From the NCBI RefSeq assembly GCF_000003605.2, contig NW_003130358.1, positions 156,822 to 181,189 on the forward strand: DNA of 24,368 bases. The letters run 5' to 3'. Origin of the DNA: Saccoglossus kowalevskii (Eukaryota > Hemichordata > Enteropneusta > Harrimaniidae). A model generated the notes under the pieces. The model ran no database searches, had not been told where the DNA came from, and saw nothing but the letters and a program-made list of their open reading frames with translations. Both the position numbers and the translations under genes were made by a program. Positions 10,149 to 18,423 of the stretch are shown piece after piece. Numbering within the stretch: position 1 is the first letter of the stretch; each line of letters starts with the position of its first letter.

Positions 10149-10356
10149 CTGTAAAGGGGGTAATTATTCACTGGGTTTTAATTTAGCTTATTTCGCTGAC
10201 TGGAAAAATGCGCTAAATTAAAACACAGTGAATATGTAAAATTTAGCATAGAACACATTATCTAAATGTCGAAACCGTGAATTTAAAACCCACTGAATAT
10301 TCCCGAAATGGTAAATCAGTGAAATTTAAACCCAGTGAAAATTAGTCATTTTACAG
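10149..10356 (+). mobile_element. MITE with CTGTAAA ends and TA target duplication (copy 1)
   Basis: The 208-bp element is bounded by CTGTAAA (10149-10155) and TTTACAG (10350-10356), each flanked by TA. Inverted similarity continues inward for about 35 bases (TTCACTGGGTTTTAATTT at the left against the complement of AAATTTAAACCCAGTGAA at the right). Related CACTG..TTTTAAATT-type motifs occur four times in alternating orientation, so the whole element can form several hairpins. It has no coding frame and is therefore non-autonomous. TA duplication suggests Tc1/mariner-superfamily mobilisation. Confidence 0.8.
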
Positions 10357-10446
10357 TAACTGAAAGCTGCCTGCAACAAATGTCCTATGCAGACTTCGTC
10401 CAGTATATCAATAATGAAATTGAACACATAAGTAGAATGGGTGTTA

Positions 10447-10807
10447 TTCGATTATTAGTTCTCGAAGATGAGAACCAAAAGGTTGATGTGCTTTAAAAAG
10501 CTTATCAATGGCCACAACACGATCACACGTCCGGGGAGAGTTGCCGCCGTACACAAGTAGTTTTTGTGGAATTTCACGTCTGTAAATGCGCGGTCGGAAT
10601 GTTTTATAATATTCGACATAGTCTGTAACGTTGTCAGTTTCCTGTCAGGATACTCTCGGTGGTAACAAACTGTTTGACGATATTATAAGCTGTCTGCTTT
10701 GAAACACCATTTCGATCTCTAATCTCAGCAAATGACAGTCCACGAAAATACAAATCGACAACTCTTGTTCTCACTTCAACTGTTTTTTTGACTCCTTGCT
10801 TCTCCAT
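10447..10807 (-). pseudogene. Paired-type helix-turn-helix relic (Tc1-like transposase or Pax-like), frameshifted
   Basis: From ATG at 10807 the frame reads MEKQGVKKTVEVRTRVVDLY, then FRGLSFAEIRDRNGVSKQTA and YNIVKQFVTTESILTGN, stopping at 10634. This matches the first helix-turn-helix of a paired domain: 'R.R.V.L...G.S...I....GVS...', ending in a 'SI..G' turn. The neighbouring frame then reads VTDYVEYYKTFRPRIYRREI and PQKLLVYGG down to a stop at 10446, matching the second paired helix-turn-helix ('V...I..YK...P....EI...L...G'). A one-base frameshift near 10640 therefore separates the halves. No DDE/D catalytic region follows. Paired domains are shared by Pax factors and Tc1/mariner-type transposases; an intronic, frameshifted, intronless copy points to the latter. 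The upstream open frame to 10966 is probably not part of it. Confidence 0.6.
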
Positions 10808-11416
10808 CGTGGTGTTTAAACAACTTGGACAAATGTCGATTTGTAGACACACAATCGACGCGATGATCGACCAAAAGTGAATGAAAGACAGACGCGCCTC
10901 AAAGTCTAGGTGTACCTGACTTTGTAGCAAAAATAGAAAATATTGTGGGCAATATCTGTCAATCATTCCTCTGATTTGCAGCTGATGTTTATATTTCTAG
11001 TTACCACTTGTGTGTAACCTATTGTAGTAAGTTATGAACATCCAGCACTACTTCAGCATCAAATCAGTGCCTGAAATTGCTGTAACAGCACCCCAGTTAT
11101 ACATTATGAGCTTCAACACAAAGTCTCAAAAAGTTAATAATACAAAAATTATGTAAAAATATGTTTCAAAATGAAAAAAATATTTGTGTAATATAACTAC
11201 ACGAATATGCTTAAAATGTATTAAACCAACCCAGTTAAAGATAGGAAATAACATTTTTACCAAAAATGTGAGAAAAAAAACACTTTTTAAACGATTCAAT
11301 CCTAAATGAAGTCTAGACATAATGACCCTAGTTACCATCTTACCAAGTTTTTAAAAAAATTACTGAACTGGTTTACAAGATATCTTTTTCTACGGCATAC
11401 GACTTATGGTGAAGTC

Positions 11417-11515
11417 ATTAGTCTGTTGGACCGTTGGTCCAAAGGACTAAAAAATTCCCAGCATGGGATTTGATCCCTTGAAGCAAAGGTCTTAATCATT
11501 ACACTATGTAGTTTC
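11417..11515 (-). repeat. tRNA-derived SINE-like fragment
   Basis: On the - strand, TAGTGTAATGATTAAGACC (starting near 11508) fits the polymerase III A box in 10 of 11 positions. GGGATCAAATCCC (about 11478-11466) fits the B box in 9 of 11, with tRNA-like spacing between them. The 3' side carries an AATTTTTT tract and a small palindrome GGACC-AAC-GGTCC. No full cloverleaf is obvious, so this is a SINE head and not a tRNA gene. Confidence 0.45.
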
Positions 11516-11842
11516 TCAATATTGAAGACACAATATACACTTTCTGGAAGATCTATACAGGCCAACTTTATAGATTAACAATACATATAAGTTTGATTGG
11601 CCGAATATTATCGGAGTTATCACACCCACAAACAAAAATTAGGATGGCAATGACGGCTGAACAGACATGTAAATATTTAATTGAATGCAATGCTGGGTTC
11701 CCCAGGCACGATATGTATTATTTTAAGCAACACATGCATGAAAATGTAGTATCAGTGATACCAGACAATCCTTTAAAATGTTATCTATTCTCAAAGTGGT
11801 GAAATTTATGCACATTAGTGATGATATTTAATTGATAATTAC

Positions 11843-12112
11843 CTCAGTCTGGTCACCATTTGGTAGCATATCAATGTCTTGTTGAAGACAAGCAGCAAAC
11901 ACAGCATCAGTATATCTCTTTTCATCATATGGCTTATCAAATAAGATATTATCTTTGAGACTTGCATTGAATACCCATGCTTGTTGAGCCACATATGCAA
12001 TGGTACCACCAACACACACTTGCCCTTTTACCAGTCTCATTTGACTCAGTATTGCAGACATCAGTGAACTTTTACCACTACCAACGCTACCACAGACACC
12101 TAATAGGTCACC
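11843..12112 (-). CDS. ABCC5: ABCC5/MRP5-like exon: Walker A and Q-loop of nucleotide-binding domain 1
   Basis: This 270-nt (90-codon) exon is phase 0 at both ends. The acceptor is TATATTACAG|GGT at 12112; the donor is GAG|GTAATT at 11843. It begins GDLLGVCGSVGSGKSSLMSA: Walker A (GSVGSGKSS) at residues 8-16. AYVAQQAWVFNASLKDNILF follows, with the Q-loop Gln and the hydrophobic NILF motif, then YDEKRYTDAV and DIDMLPNGDQTE. The 'GVCGSVGSGKSSL' and 'VAQQAW.(F/L)NA(S/T)L.DNILF' forms are those of MRP5-type ABCC proteins. The exon that would encode the end of membrane domain 1 is not found between here and the right edge. Confidence 0.93.
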
Positions 12113-12189
12113 CTGTAATATACAAAGTGAATAATATGAATGAATCACTATGAAATCAAATAATGCTTGCACTGTAATTTTAATGCTTA

Positions 12190-12690
12190 GTTCACACCAA
12201 CGGCGCTTTAAAGTGGCACCAAAGCGTAACAAAGCTTGATTAAAGCATCAGAATCGTAATAGATCGTGGGAAAGGTTGGAGTAAAGTAGGACATTCGGCA
12301 AAAGCGCCAACAAAATTTTAAACTGTTTGAAAATCGTTGGCGCTATGTCACGAATTGATTGAAGCGCAGAGAGCGTATCAAAGCTTAACAAAGCTCAGCA
12401 AAGCTTGACTCAAAGCGTTGGAAAGCTTAACAGGGCTTGGTTCAAAGCGGGAACCCCCAGACTTCATGGTCTGTCACCACTTGACATGCTTCATTAAGAT
12501 TGTCTCAAGATTTGCTACGATCTGGCATGAAGATCTGACACAAGGTCAGATGCTTTCATCAAGATCTGACACGCTTTGTTACACTTTCATGAAGGGCTCC
12601 ACGCTTTCCCATGAATTGAGGCGATTTGATCAAGGATTAACACGCTTTGTTATGCTTGGCAAGCTTCCTCAGCTCCTACAATAACCACGC
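12190..12690 (+). repeat. CAAAGC-rich repeat with inverted ends
   Basis: CAAAGCGTAACAAAGCTTG-like words recur on the + strand around 12221, 12379, 12398 and 12412, and in inverted form (ACACGCTTTGTTA) around 12567 and 12640. AGATCTGACAC occurs twice (12531-12541 and 12560-12570). The left block (about 12221-12246) resembles the reverse complement of about 12635-12665, so the stretch may be the subterminal repeat region of the DNA transposon whose gene relic follows. Element ends could not be fixed. Confidence 0.45.
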
Positions 12691-12705
12691 TCTCTTTCCA
12701 CCCCG

Positions 12706-12712
12706 ATAAATA
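12706..12712 (+). promoter_or_regulatory. TATA-like box ahead of the Harbinger-like relic
   Basis: ATAAATA lies about 80 bases upstream of the ATG at 12789, a plausible distance for a transposon-gene promoter. It rests on one motif in AT-rich DNA. Confidence 0.25.
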
Positions 12713-12788
12713 GTGCTGCGTCTTGAGTAACACTCATTGCATTGTTTCCAAACGAAGAAATAGTATCCTGAGCCTGAAAACAACAAAG

Positions 12789-14170
12789 ATGGGGCCCAAG
12801 AGAGGTAGAGGTGCAGCAAAGAAGAGTCAGAGACGGACAGGCAGAGGCCAGGTGGCTGAAAGGCCGAGGTCTCCAACACCACCACTGGCAGAAGATGAAG
12901 CCATACAGGTTCCAGAGCCAGAGCAGCCATAGCCTGACCCTGCAGGGGATGATCTCCCAGACATCACACCAGTGCTAGCAGCAGCCGCCGCAAAAAGCGT
13001 ACAAACAAACCCTACTACTAAGTAGAGGTTATTAACTGGCTAAAAGACAATTCCTCCATCTATTCAAAGTGAATAACAGATTATAAAGACTTGCAGAACA
13101 AAGAGAACCTTTTACAAATCCAACCGTACCCAGATGAGCCTCCTCAAGAGGACTGTCAGGAAGTCGGGGGTGCCGAGACAGTCGAGGACCTGTCTGCCAT
13201 GGACAAGTGGGTGTGGGAGAAGTTCTCCTCAAAGACCACATCAAAACTGTGGAACGCAGAAACATGGTGAGCATACGTGGTAGAGGTACAGGGAGGGGAG
13301 CACCAGCAACAGCCACAGCTACTGGGCCAGCAGTACCCCCACCAACACCAGTCATCATCCAGTCAGACTCTGGGTCAGAGTCCCAGTCTACAGAGCCCCC
13401 TCTCGAAGACTCTCCATAGAGTGTTGACTTGAAGCAAAGTCTGATGGAGTTTATGAGGACAAGAGGACTGTCAGGAAGTCGGGGGTGCCGAGACAGTCGA
13501 GGACCTGTCTGCCATGGACAAGTGGGTGTGGGAGAAGTTCTCCTCAAAGACCACATCAAAACTGTGGAACGCAGAAACATGGTGAGCATACGTGGTAGAG
13601 GTACAGGGAGGGGAGCACCAGCAACAGCCACAGCTACTGGGCCAGCAGTACCCCCACCAACACCAGTCATCATCCAGTCAGACTCTGGGTCAGAGTCCCA
13701 GTCTACAGAGCCCCCTCTCGAAGACTCTCCATAGAGAGTGTTGACTTGAAGCAAAGTCTGATGGAGTTTATGTCTGGCAAAAAGGTGGTCCCTCCACCTT
13801 TGCCAGACTTATAGATGAGGGTCTGGCACAGCTTCCTGGGGACATAAAACGAGCTACAAAGATCAAGCTCATGACAGTGCTACATGAGGGACAGAGGCAG
13901 GCTGAACAGTGCCAGGAGATGTTCCAGCAGATGCCCACCTTCCCACAGTAGCAGCGACAGGTCGCTCCAATCCCCCCAATCCAGCTACAACTTCAGTCGT
14001 ACCTACCAGCTCCACCAGCAGGTAGTACCCCACAAAAATGCCCCAGAGTTACCAGTGGCAGCCTTCACCATCACAGTGGTCGACCCAGCAAATGCCAGGT
14101 CAACAGCCCACCAGTGTCTGGGGCTCCCAAAACTCTCATTACATGAGCGGCCAGTACTCTGCCCTGTACC
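12789..14170 (+). pseudogene. Decayed Myb/MADF-like DNA-binding protein of a PIF/Harbinger element
   Basis: The frame from ATG at 12789 begins MGPKRGRGAAKKSQRRTGRG, a basic start common to this family, and stops at 12930. Further pieces lie in changing frames. EVINWLKDNSSIYSK and TDYKDLQNKENLLQ (about 13025-13120) resemble the start of a MADF domain. DKWVWEKFS (about 13201-13227) is followed, after a frame change, by LKDHIKTVERRNMVSIRGRG (about 13227-13290), the usual end of that domain. DEGLAQLPGDIKRATKIKLM and TVLHEGQRQAEQCQEMF (about 13815-13925) form the C-terminal helical tail seen after the domain. At least three frame changes, several stops and an internal tandem duplication make it a pseudogene. 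Function in intact relatives: DNA binding and nuclear import of the transposase. Confidence 0.5.
13145..13772 (+). repeat. Near-perfect direct duplication, 311 bp, offset 315
   Basis: 13145-13455 is repeated at 13460-13772. By eye the two copies are identical except for two extra bases (AG) in the second copy near 13736. Four bases (AGGA) separate them. The long - strand frame across 13032-13754 merely reflects this duplication. The duplication is much younger than the surrounding frameshifts, or it is an assembly join. Confidence 0.93.
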
Positions 14171-14438
14171 CACAACCATCAACACATGCATCAATGAGCT
14201 CCACCAACATCCTGGACCTGGACAGGGGGGTAACTAGAGCCATGACACCCCTGCTGCTGCTGACAAGACCACAGACTCCCTGAACCTGAGTGACTTTGTG
14301 AGCACAGTCATGACCACTGCAGGGATAATCACCAGGCCACCATCTCTTGGACCTCTCTCAGAACTCCTCCACCTCCACCTGAAGATGATGACAGTTGCTC
14401 TGATATTGTGGACATTTGACCTGACATTATGATATTTG

Positions 14439-14520
14439 TATGTATGATTTGTAAACACTGAAAATATTAAATGTTTACTTTGATAACTTTGCATGTATGA
14501 TTTGTAAACAGTGATAATAT
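14439..14520 (+). repeat. Short direct repeat in the relic's 3' region
   Basis: TGTATGATTTGTAAACACTG (14441) recurs 53 bases later as TGTATGATTTGTAAACAGTG (14494), each followed by a TAATATT-like word. Confidence 0.7.
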
Positions 14521-14569
14521 TTGTGTTTTTTTGTTGCTTTTTGTACAGATTGATAACATGTTTCTTACT

Positions 14570-14575
14570 AATAAA
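14570..14575 (+). terminator. AATAAA polyadenylation signal
   Basis: AATAAA follows the decayed Harbinger-like gene and a T-rich stretch on the same strand. It is consistent with that gene's 3' end, but such words are frequent in AT-rich DNA. Confidence 0.4.
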
Positions 14576-14613
14576 AGAGAATATGTTACATTTAAAAGAA
14601 ATGGCTTTTATTA

Positions 14614-14870
14614 GTCCCCGTTCAGGCGCAGCCTGAAAAGGGGACTTTATAATTCAGGTTTTGTTCATTTTCCTTCTCCAACATTTTCTCAGAAATTCTG
14701 CAGCAGATATCAGTGAAACTTGGCAGATTGATTAACAATAATATGCTTAGTAGGCACACAATTTTTTTTCCAGATCTGAAAATCCCAAGTGGGTCTTTTT
14801 CATGATTTTCATCAAAAATTACCTCTCCCGGCAACATTGACAGAATGACATGCGCATGCTCAGAATAAAT
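14614..14870 (+). repeat. Dispersed-repeat fragment opening with a hairpin
   Basis: GTCCCCGTTCAGGC (14614-14627), loop GCA, GCCTGAAAAGGGGAC (14631-14645) forms a strong stem with one unpaired base. The following ~225 bases contain TGAAACTTGGCAGATTGAT-type text like that of many marine-invertebrate interspersed repeats, and end at the second MITE. Family not identified. Confidence 0.5.
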
Positions 14871-14876
14871 TAATTA

Positions 14877-15085
14877 CTGTAAAATACTTTATTTTCACTT
14901 GCAACTTTTTTTCGCTATTTTCGCTGAAGGAATGTTTCAATTAAAATAAAATCCAGCGAATATACCCGTTTTCCTATATTTTACATTCAACTTGTCAAAA
15001 ATCAATGAAAATAAATTCAATACAAAACACCCAGAAAAAGTCTTTTCAGCGATGATAATTCCAGCTGAAATAAAGTATTTTACAG
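14877..15085 (+). mobile_element. MITE with CTGTAAA ends and TA target duplication (copy 2)
   Basis: The 209-bp element begins CTGTAAAATACTTTATTT (14877) and ends AAATAAAGTATTTTACAG (15085), an 18-bp inverted repeat with TA on both sides. It shares the terminal CTGTAAA, the following TTCACT and an internal TTTCGCTGA with the copy at 10149-10356, and is almost the same length. The interiors are otherwise diverged. Non-coding, non-autonomous. Confidence 0.82.
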
Positions 15086-15089
15086 TAGA

Positions 15090-15850
15090 TTAGATCTGCA
15101 AGTAACACTGCTGTTGTATGGCACGTGATTTCTCCATTGCGTGCAGTACTGTTTATACATGTATTTTGTTCGGCTCAGTGGTCTCATTCACTAGTTACTG
15201 AAAGAACTAGTAACCTTACATGATTTCAAGAACTTCAAGAAGGCGGCATAAGAGACATGTTTGCAAAGGTAAGTTTTCCAGTTTCAGTAACATTGAATGT
15301 ATTGGGGTAGAATTGATGTACATTCCATGACGTACGGATGTGAATATCATGATGATTATATTCTTTATATTCTTGTGAAAAGCCAAAAAAGCAAACAATT
15401 GTCTCCAATTTACGAAACTAGTTTCTAAATTGTATACCCTGTCAAATTATTGTACACGAACAATTAATTCATGGGGACATAGTTGTTAAGTAAATCGTTT
15501 TCTGGTTTTTTGCTTGTGTCGCAATTTCCGAAATATCCACAACTCGGGGGGAAAGAATGTCCCTGTGTCCATCAATTTATTCATTATATCATAGCAGGTT
15601 GCCTATGATTATATTCGTATTTGTTATGTTGTGAGCATTAAACTGTTAGTTGTAATCACAGTCTACAATGACTGTGTTGTAATGAAGATTTTGCCGATCT
15701 CGTGCAATTCAACATGGCGGATGTACAGTGACAACACGTGTATGGACGGTCGGTCGAGTACAGTCTGCAACGGACCATGAAATCGCCCAGTTTTTTTTAA
15801 AAATATTTTGGATATTTCATTCACTCCTGATGCTTAAAATAATTTATATT
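15090..15850. other. No recognised gene
   Basis: A start-like ATGTTTGCAAAG|GTAAGT occurs at about 15256-15273 on the + strand, which could be a tiny first exon with a donor, but nothing else supports it. A more CpG-bearing patch covers about 15690-15790. No transposon end was identified. Confidence 0.4.
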
Positions 15851-16256
15851 TTACCGTAGTCATTGACACCTATTTAAGAGTATGATGACGTGAATGGGGG
15901 TAAGCTTCGTTTCGACAATGAGCTGTTATTTCTATTAACAATGTTAAATCATTCTTCAAATGCTCAGTTTATTTTTTGAAAACAACTAATTTTTTTATTT
16001 AAAGAAAATCATGCCGTTTTCCCCGTCAAAATCAAAGCATAAAGATCTTGCTACAACATCGGTGAATCTCTACAGTATCGCGTTGCGTGTAACGTTAGTG
16101 CCTCGTATACATTGCCCCTTGTATTGCAAGAGCTACGGTTCTTCCTTATGTAATGGTATGTTCCATTACGCATGTGTGGTTAGTAAAAAATATTATAGTC
16201 GGGAATTGCCTGAGGTCATCCTTGTATACGATCTTTCTTCTTAAGTAAACTTTACA
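15851..16256 (+). mobile_element. Gypsy 5' LTR (3' end certain, 5' end not determined)
   Basis: The sequence just before the primer-binding site ends TTTACA at 16256, the CA expected of an LTR. The start could not be fixed, because the partner LTR is outside the window. The given start is a placeholder for a typical length. The 77-codon frame at 16011-16244 lies inside it and is not treated as a gene. Confidence 0.35.
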
Positions 16257-16273
16257 TGGTGTCAGAAATGATC
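16257..16273 (+). other. Gypsy primer-binding site
   Basis: TGGTGTCAGAAATGATC directly follows the LTR end. TGGTGTCAGAA is a frequent tRNA-Leu-type primer-binding site in Ty3/Gypsy elements. Confidence 0.6.
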
Positions 16274-16478
16274 TTGTTGCTAAATGAATGCACAAAGAAA
16301 CGTTTTGTAACCCAGAAATCCATATCGGACTGAAATTGAATCGCTGAGGTGAGTTTTAAACTGATCAGACCAACTTTCCTTGTTCGAAGTTGAATGTACA
16401 CACATGACTTTGCAATCACCGTTGCTGCTCAGTGAATGCAGACAAGTTTTCTGAGTTTATACCTCATAAATTTCAAAT

Positions 16479-16676
16479 ATGGCAGATAATCAAGCACAAG
16501 GAAATGTTCCCCATCCATCAAACTTTACATCTAATGTTCCACTGCCTCCAAAACTTGAATTGAAGGGTAATCTTGCCAAAAATTGGAAGAAATGAAATCA
16601 GATTTGGGATGCATACAAAATTGTAACCAACCTTGATAAGAAAGATGACAAGTGCAGAGTTGCTACGTTCATCACA
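16479..16676 (+). pseudogene. Gypsy gag, N-terminal fragment with in-frame stop
   Basis: From ATG at 16479 the frame reads MADNQAQGNVPHPSNFTSN, then PPKLELKGNLAKNWKK, a stop TGA at 16593 (probably from TGG, since Trp is usual there), and NQIWDAYKIVTN. It then runs KKDDKCRVATFIT up to the BEL junction. The 'LKGNL..NW..W.Q.WD.Y.I.T.L..KD...R.ATFIT.I' pattern is the conserved start of gag in a common group of metazoan Gypsy elements. It is about 66 codons long where several hundred are expected: the rest was lost by the BEL insertion and the linked deletion. Confidence 0.8.
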
Positions 16677-17117
16677 TGTATACACGCACCCTTGTACGTG
16701 TATAGCTTTCTAATTAGACACTAATCGTTGTTACTCGTCCCTCACGTAGCGTGACCATCAGTATCTTAAAGTAGGAAATTCATTGACACACAAAGGCGAT
16801 CTCACCTCAACAATACATTATAATGTCCAAATACTTCTTAACTAAACTGGTACTTAGCTACATCAGACCATTATTAGTAACTGTCTAGGGAGTAACTGAC
16901 CTCAGTTACACGTTTTACGGCTTCTATCCATCTTAACGTAGGTAAAAACAATTTTGGGTCCATCTCCGTCGAGTGCTAACCGTGAACTGACTTTTCTGTC
17001 TAAATGTTCCAGAAAAAGAATGTATATCGGAGCGTGAAATATTATAGCCACGAGAGGGCGTAAATACAAAAAGTCAAACGTACGATAAAAATACAATATA
17101 ACTAAACGGCGGCTACA
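16677..17117 (-). repeat. BEL 3' LTR, complete (441 bp)
   Basis: On the - strand it starts TGTAGCCGCC at 17117, right after a polypurine tract, and ends TATACA at 16677. About 280 bases of it are shared with 22471-22762, with about nine substitutions by eye, a one-base indel and one 12-bp indel (GAATTACAAACT present only in the right copy). Confidence 0.85.
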
Positions 17118-17131
17118 TTTCAGCCCCTAAA
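17118..17131 (-). other. BEL polypurine tract
   Basis: TTAGGGGCTGAAA on the - strand lies immediately before the TGTAGCC start of the 3' LTR, where plus-strand priming is expected. Confidence 0.55.
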
Positions 17132-17269
17132 TTGGTCATAACGCGAATAATATGGGCAATTTATCAACTAAACTAATGTTCTAAAGCCGCCAAGGTCTGA
17201 TTTCTTAATAACATTCTAATAAAATTCAAAAATACAGAACAAGTAATTCAAATGTAACTCAATAAAATT

Positions 17270-17900
17270 TGAAAGAAACTTGAAAATGTTACCCACCCTT
17301 GTGAATGGTGGTTCATTAGAAGATACGGCATATAATATATTTGTGAATCATACTTCCTGTGGCAGAGTTAGCATGTATAATCCAATATTTCTTCCTTAAT
17401 TCGGAAATGATGTAATGTCCACCATTTTCATGAATATCACGTAGGATTATTTCAGATACATGACTATCTTTAAGTAAAATCAGTGGATGCTTTGTCTGTT
17501 CTGAGAGGTTTGCTTGTTTCAATCGACCGCCAACACGTAACAGACTATCTGTTCCTAATACAGGATCCAATTTGTAGAGATGACTGGTTCGCTTTACATA
17601 CTTCTCTTTTCCATTAAGTATGGCAACTTCTTATGCAAACACTCTGTGTTGTTCAAATTTAATGATAGCCAGTTCAGCATCACACATGTCTTGTACAGTC
17701 AACACAGAATCTACATTCTGCTTAATTAACCCTACAGCTTGGTGTTTATTCTCGCATCGGATCTTCAACATTTTCTTGAACTTCAACAGCCATGCAACTG
17801 CCTTCCTTAGCTGGAACCAATTTGAGTAATGTTGTATTAACTCAGCAATTGGATTTGTAATCAACAGAGTGACAGTGTTAACCTTTACTCTGGTCTTCAC
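17270..17900 (-). pseudogene. BEL integrase: zinc-binding part only, catalytic core deleted
   Basis: The frame down from about 17900 contains the BEL linker (LIQHYSNWFQLRKAVAWLLK). From about 17570 come LLRVGGRLKQANLSEQTKHP, HVSEIILRDIHENGGHY and ISELRKKYWI, the integrase H2C2 zinc-binding region with both His residues. The CxxC part reads YIIC, so the first Cys is lost. Just after the stop near 17316 another frame shows EPPFTRVGNIF, which is normally followed by the DDE core. Instead about 170 bases of AT-rich sequence lead straight to the polypurine tract. The catalytic core (normally over 150 residues) is therefore missing. Confidence 0.8.
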
Positions 17901-18420
17901 CTCTTGGTCATCTTCTGGGAGCCGTGTGTCAGGATTAGTTTGGGGCCATCTTTCTTGAGACTCCCAAATAAATCGTGGTCCATAAATCCATCGACTATTA
18001 TTGAGAAAGTCATCAATAGACTGTCCTAGTGAGCATTCATTTGCTGGGCTGTCCTTGGTGTTTACATATGACCACTGCTCAGGTACTGATCCATCTCGTA
18101 TCAGTGCCACTCTGTTTGCAACAAAAGTGTGATATCTTGTATGTTCGTTATTTATGTACCGAAGCACAGTCATGCTATCGGTCCAGTAAAATGTCTCATC
18201 CACTTTCATTTCCATATCTCTCTGTATGAGTTTATTCTGTTTCACTGACAATGTTGCTGCTTTCAACTCTAATCGTGGAATAGTCATTTGCTTCATTGGT
18301 GCCACTCTGCCACTCCATTCTGATTCACCATCCTAATGTATGATACTGCACCATAACCCAATTCACTGGCATCAGAAAAATGGTGTAACTGGGTATTTAC
18401 TGGTTTACCAAATCTTTCTG
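17900..18420 (-). pseudogene. BEL RNase H domain
   Basis: Residues HHFSDASELGYGAV (about 18380-18340, with the first catalytic Asp) lie in one frame. APMKQMTIPRLELKAATLSV, ETFYWTDSMTVLRYINNE (second Asp) and RYHTFVANRV lie in the next. The last conserved block, usually PAD(E/D).SRG, reads PANECSLG, so the final catalytic Asp appears replaced by Asn. A frameshift and a short gap separate the first block from the rest near 18320. RNase H would remove the RNA strand during reverse transcription; this copy is probably inactive. Confidence 0.8.
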
Positions 18421-18423
18421 GTT

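Larger units (their letters stand above)
9442..11842 (-). other. Intron of the ABCC5-like gene, transposon-bearing
   Basis: Bounded by donor GAG|GTAATT (11842) and acceptor TAG (9442). It carries a TA-flanked MITE (10149-10356), a paired-type DNA-binding relic (10447-10807) and a tRNA-derived SINE-like piece (about 11417-11515). Frames at 9630-9950 (-), 11126-11338 (-) and 11593-11802 (+) show no motifs. Confidence 0.75.
12700..14600 (+). mobile_element. PIF/Harbinger-like element relic (Myb/MADF gene part)
   Basis: The segment is clearly more GC-rich than its surroundings and has a Pro/Gln-rich, Arg-rich coding flavour. It holds remnants of the Myb/MADF-like DNA-binding protein that accompanies PIF/Harbinger transposases, and ends with a polyadenylation signal near 14570. 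The DDE transposase gene is absent and terminal inverted repeats were not found, so family assignment is inference. Confidence 0.45.

Noticed and set aside
10967-11416. Extension of the paired-like relic upstream or a separate gene
   Set aside because: Frames here are AT-rich without motifs; the paired similarity begins only at the Met at 10807.
11417-11515. Functional tRNA gene
   Set aside because: Boxes A and B are present, but I could not form a full acceptor stem and anticodon arm; SINE origin is more likely.
13032-13754. 240-codon - strand frame with an internal protein repeat
   Set aside because: It is the antisense shadow of the tandemly duplicated, GC-rich Harbinger-like relic; coding similarity lies on the + strand.
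15256-15273. Tiny first exon ATGTTTGCAAAG followed by GTAAGT
   Set aside because: A single donor-like word with no downstream exon, promoter or homology.
16011-16244. 77-codon + strand frame as a small gene
   Set aside because: It lies in the inferred Gypsy LTR just before the primer-binding site and has no motif.
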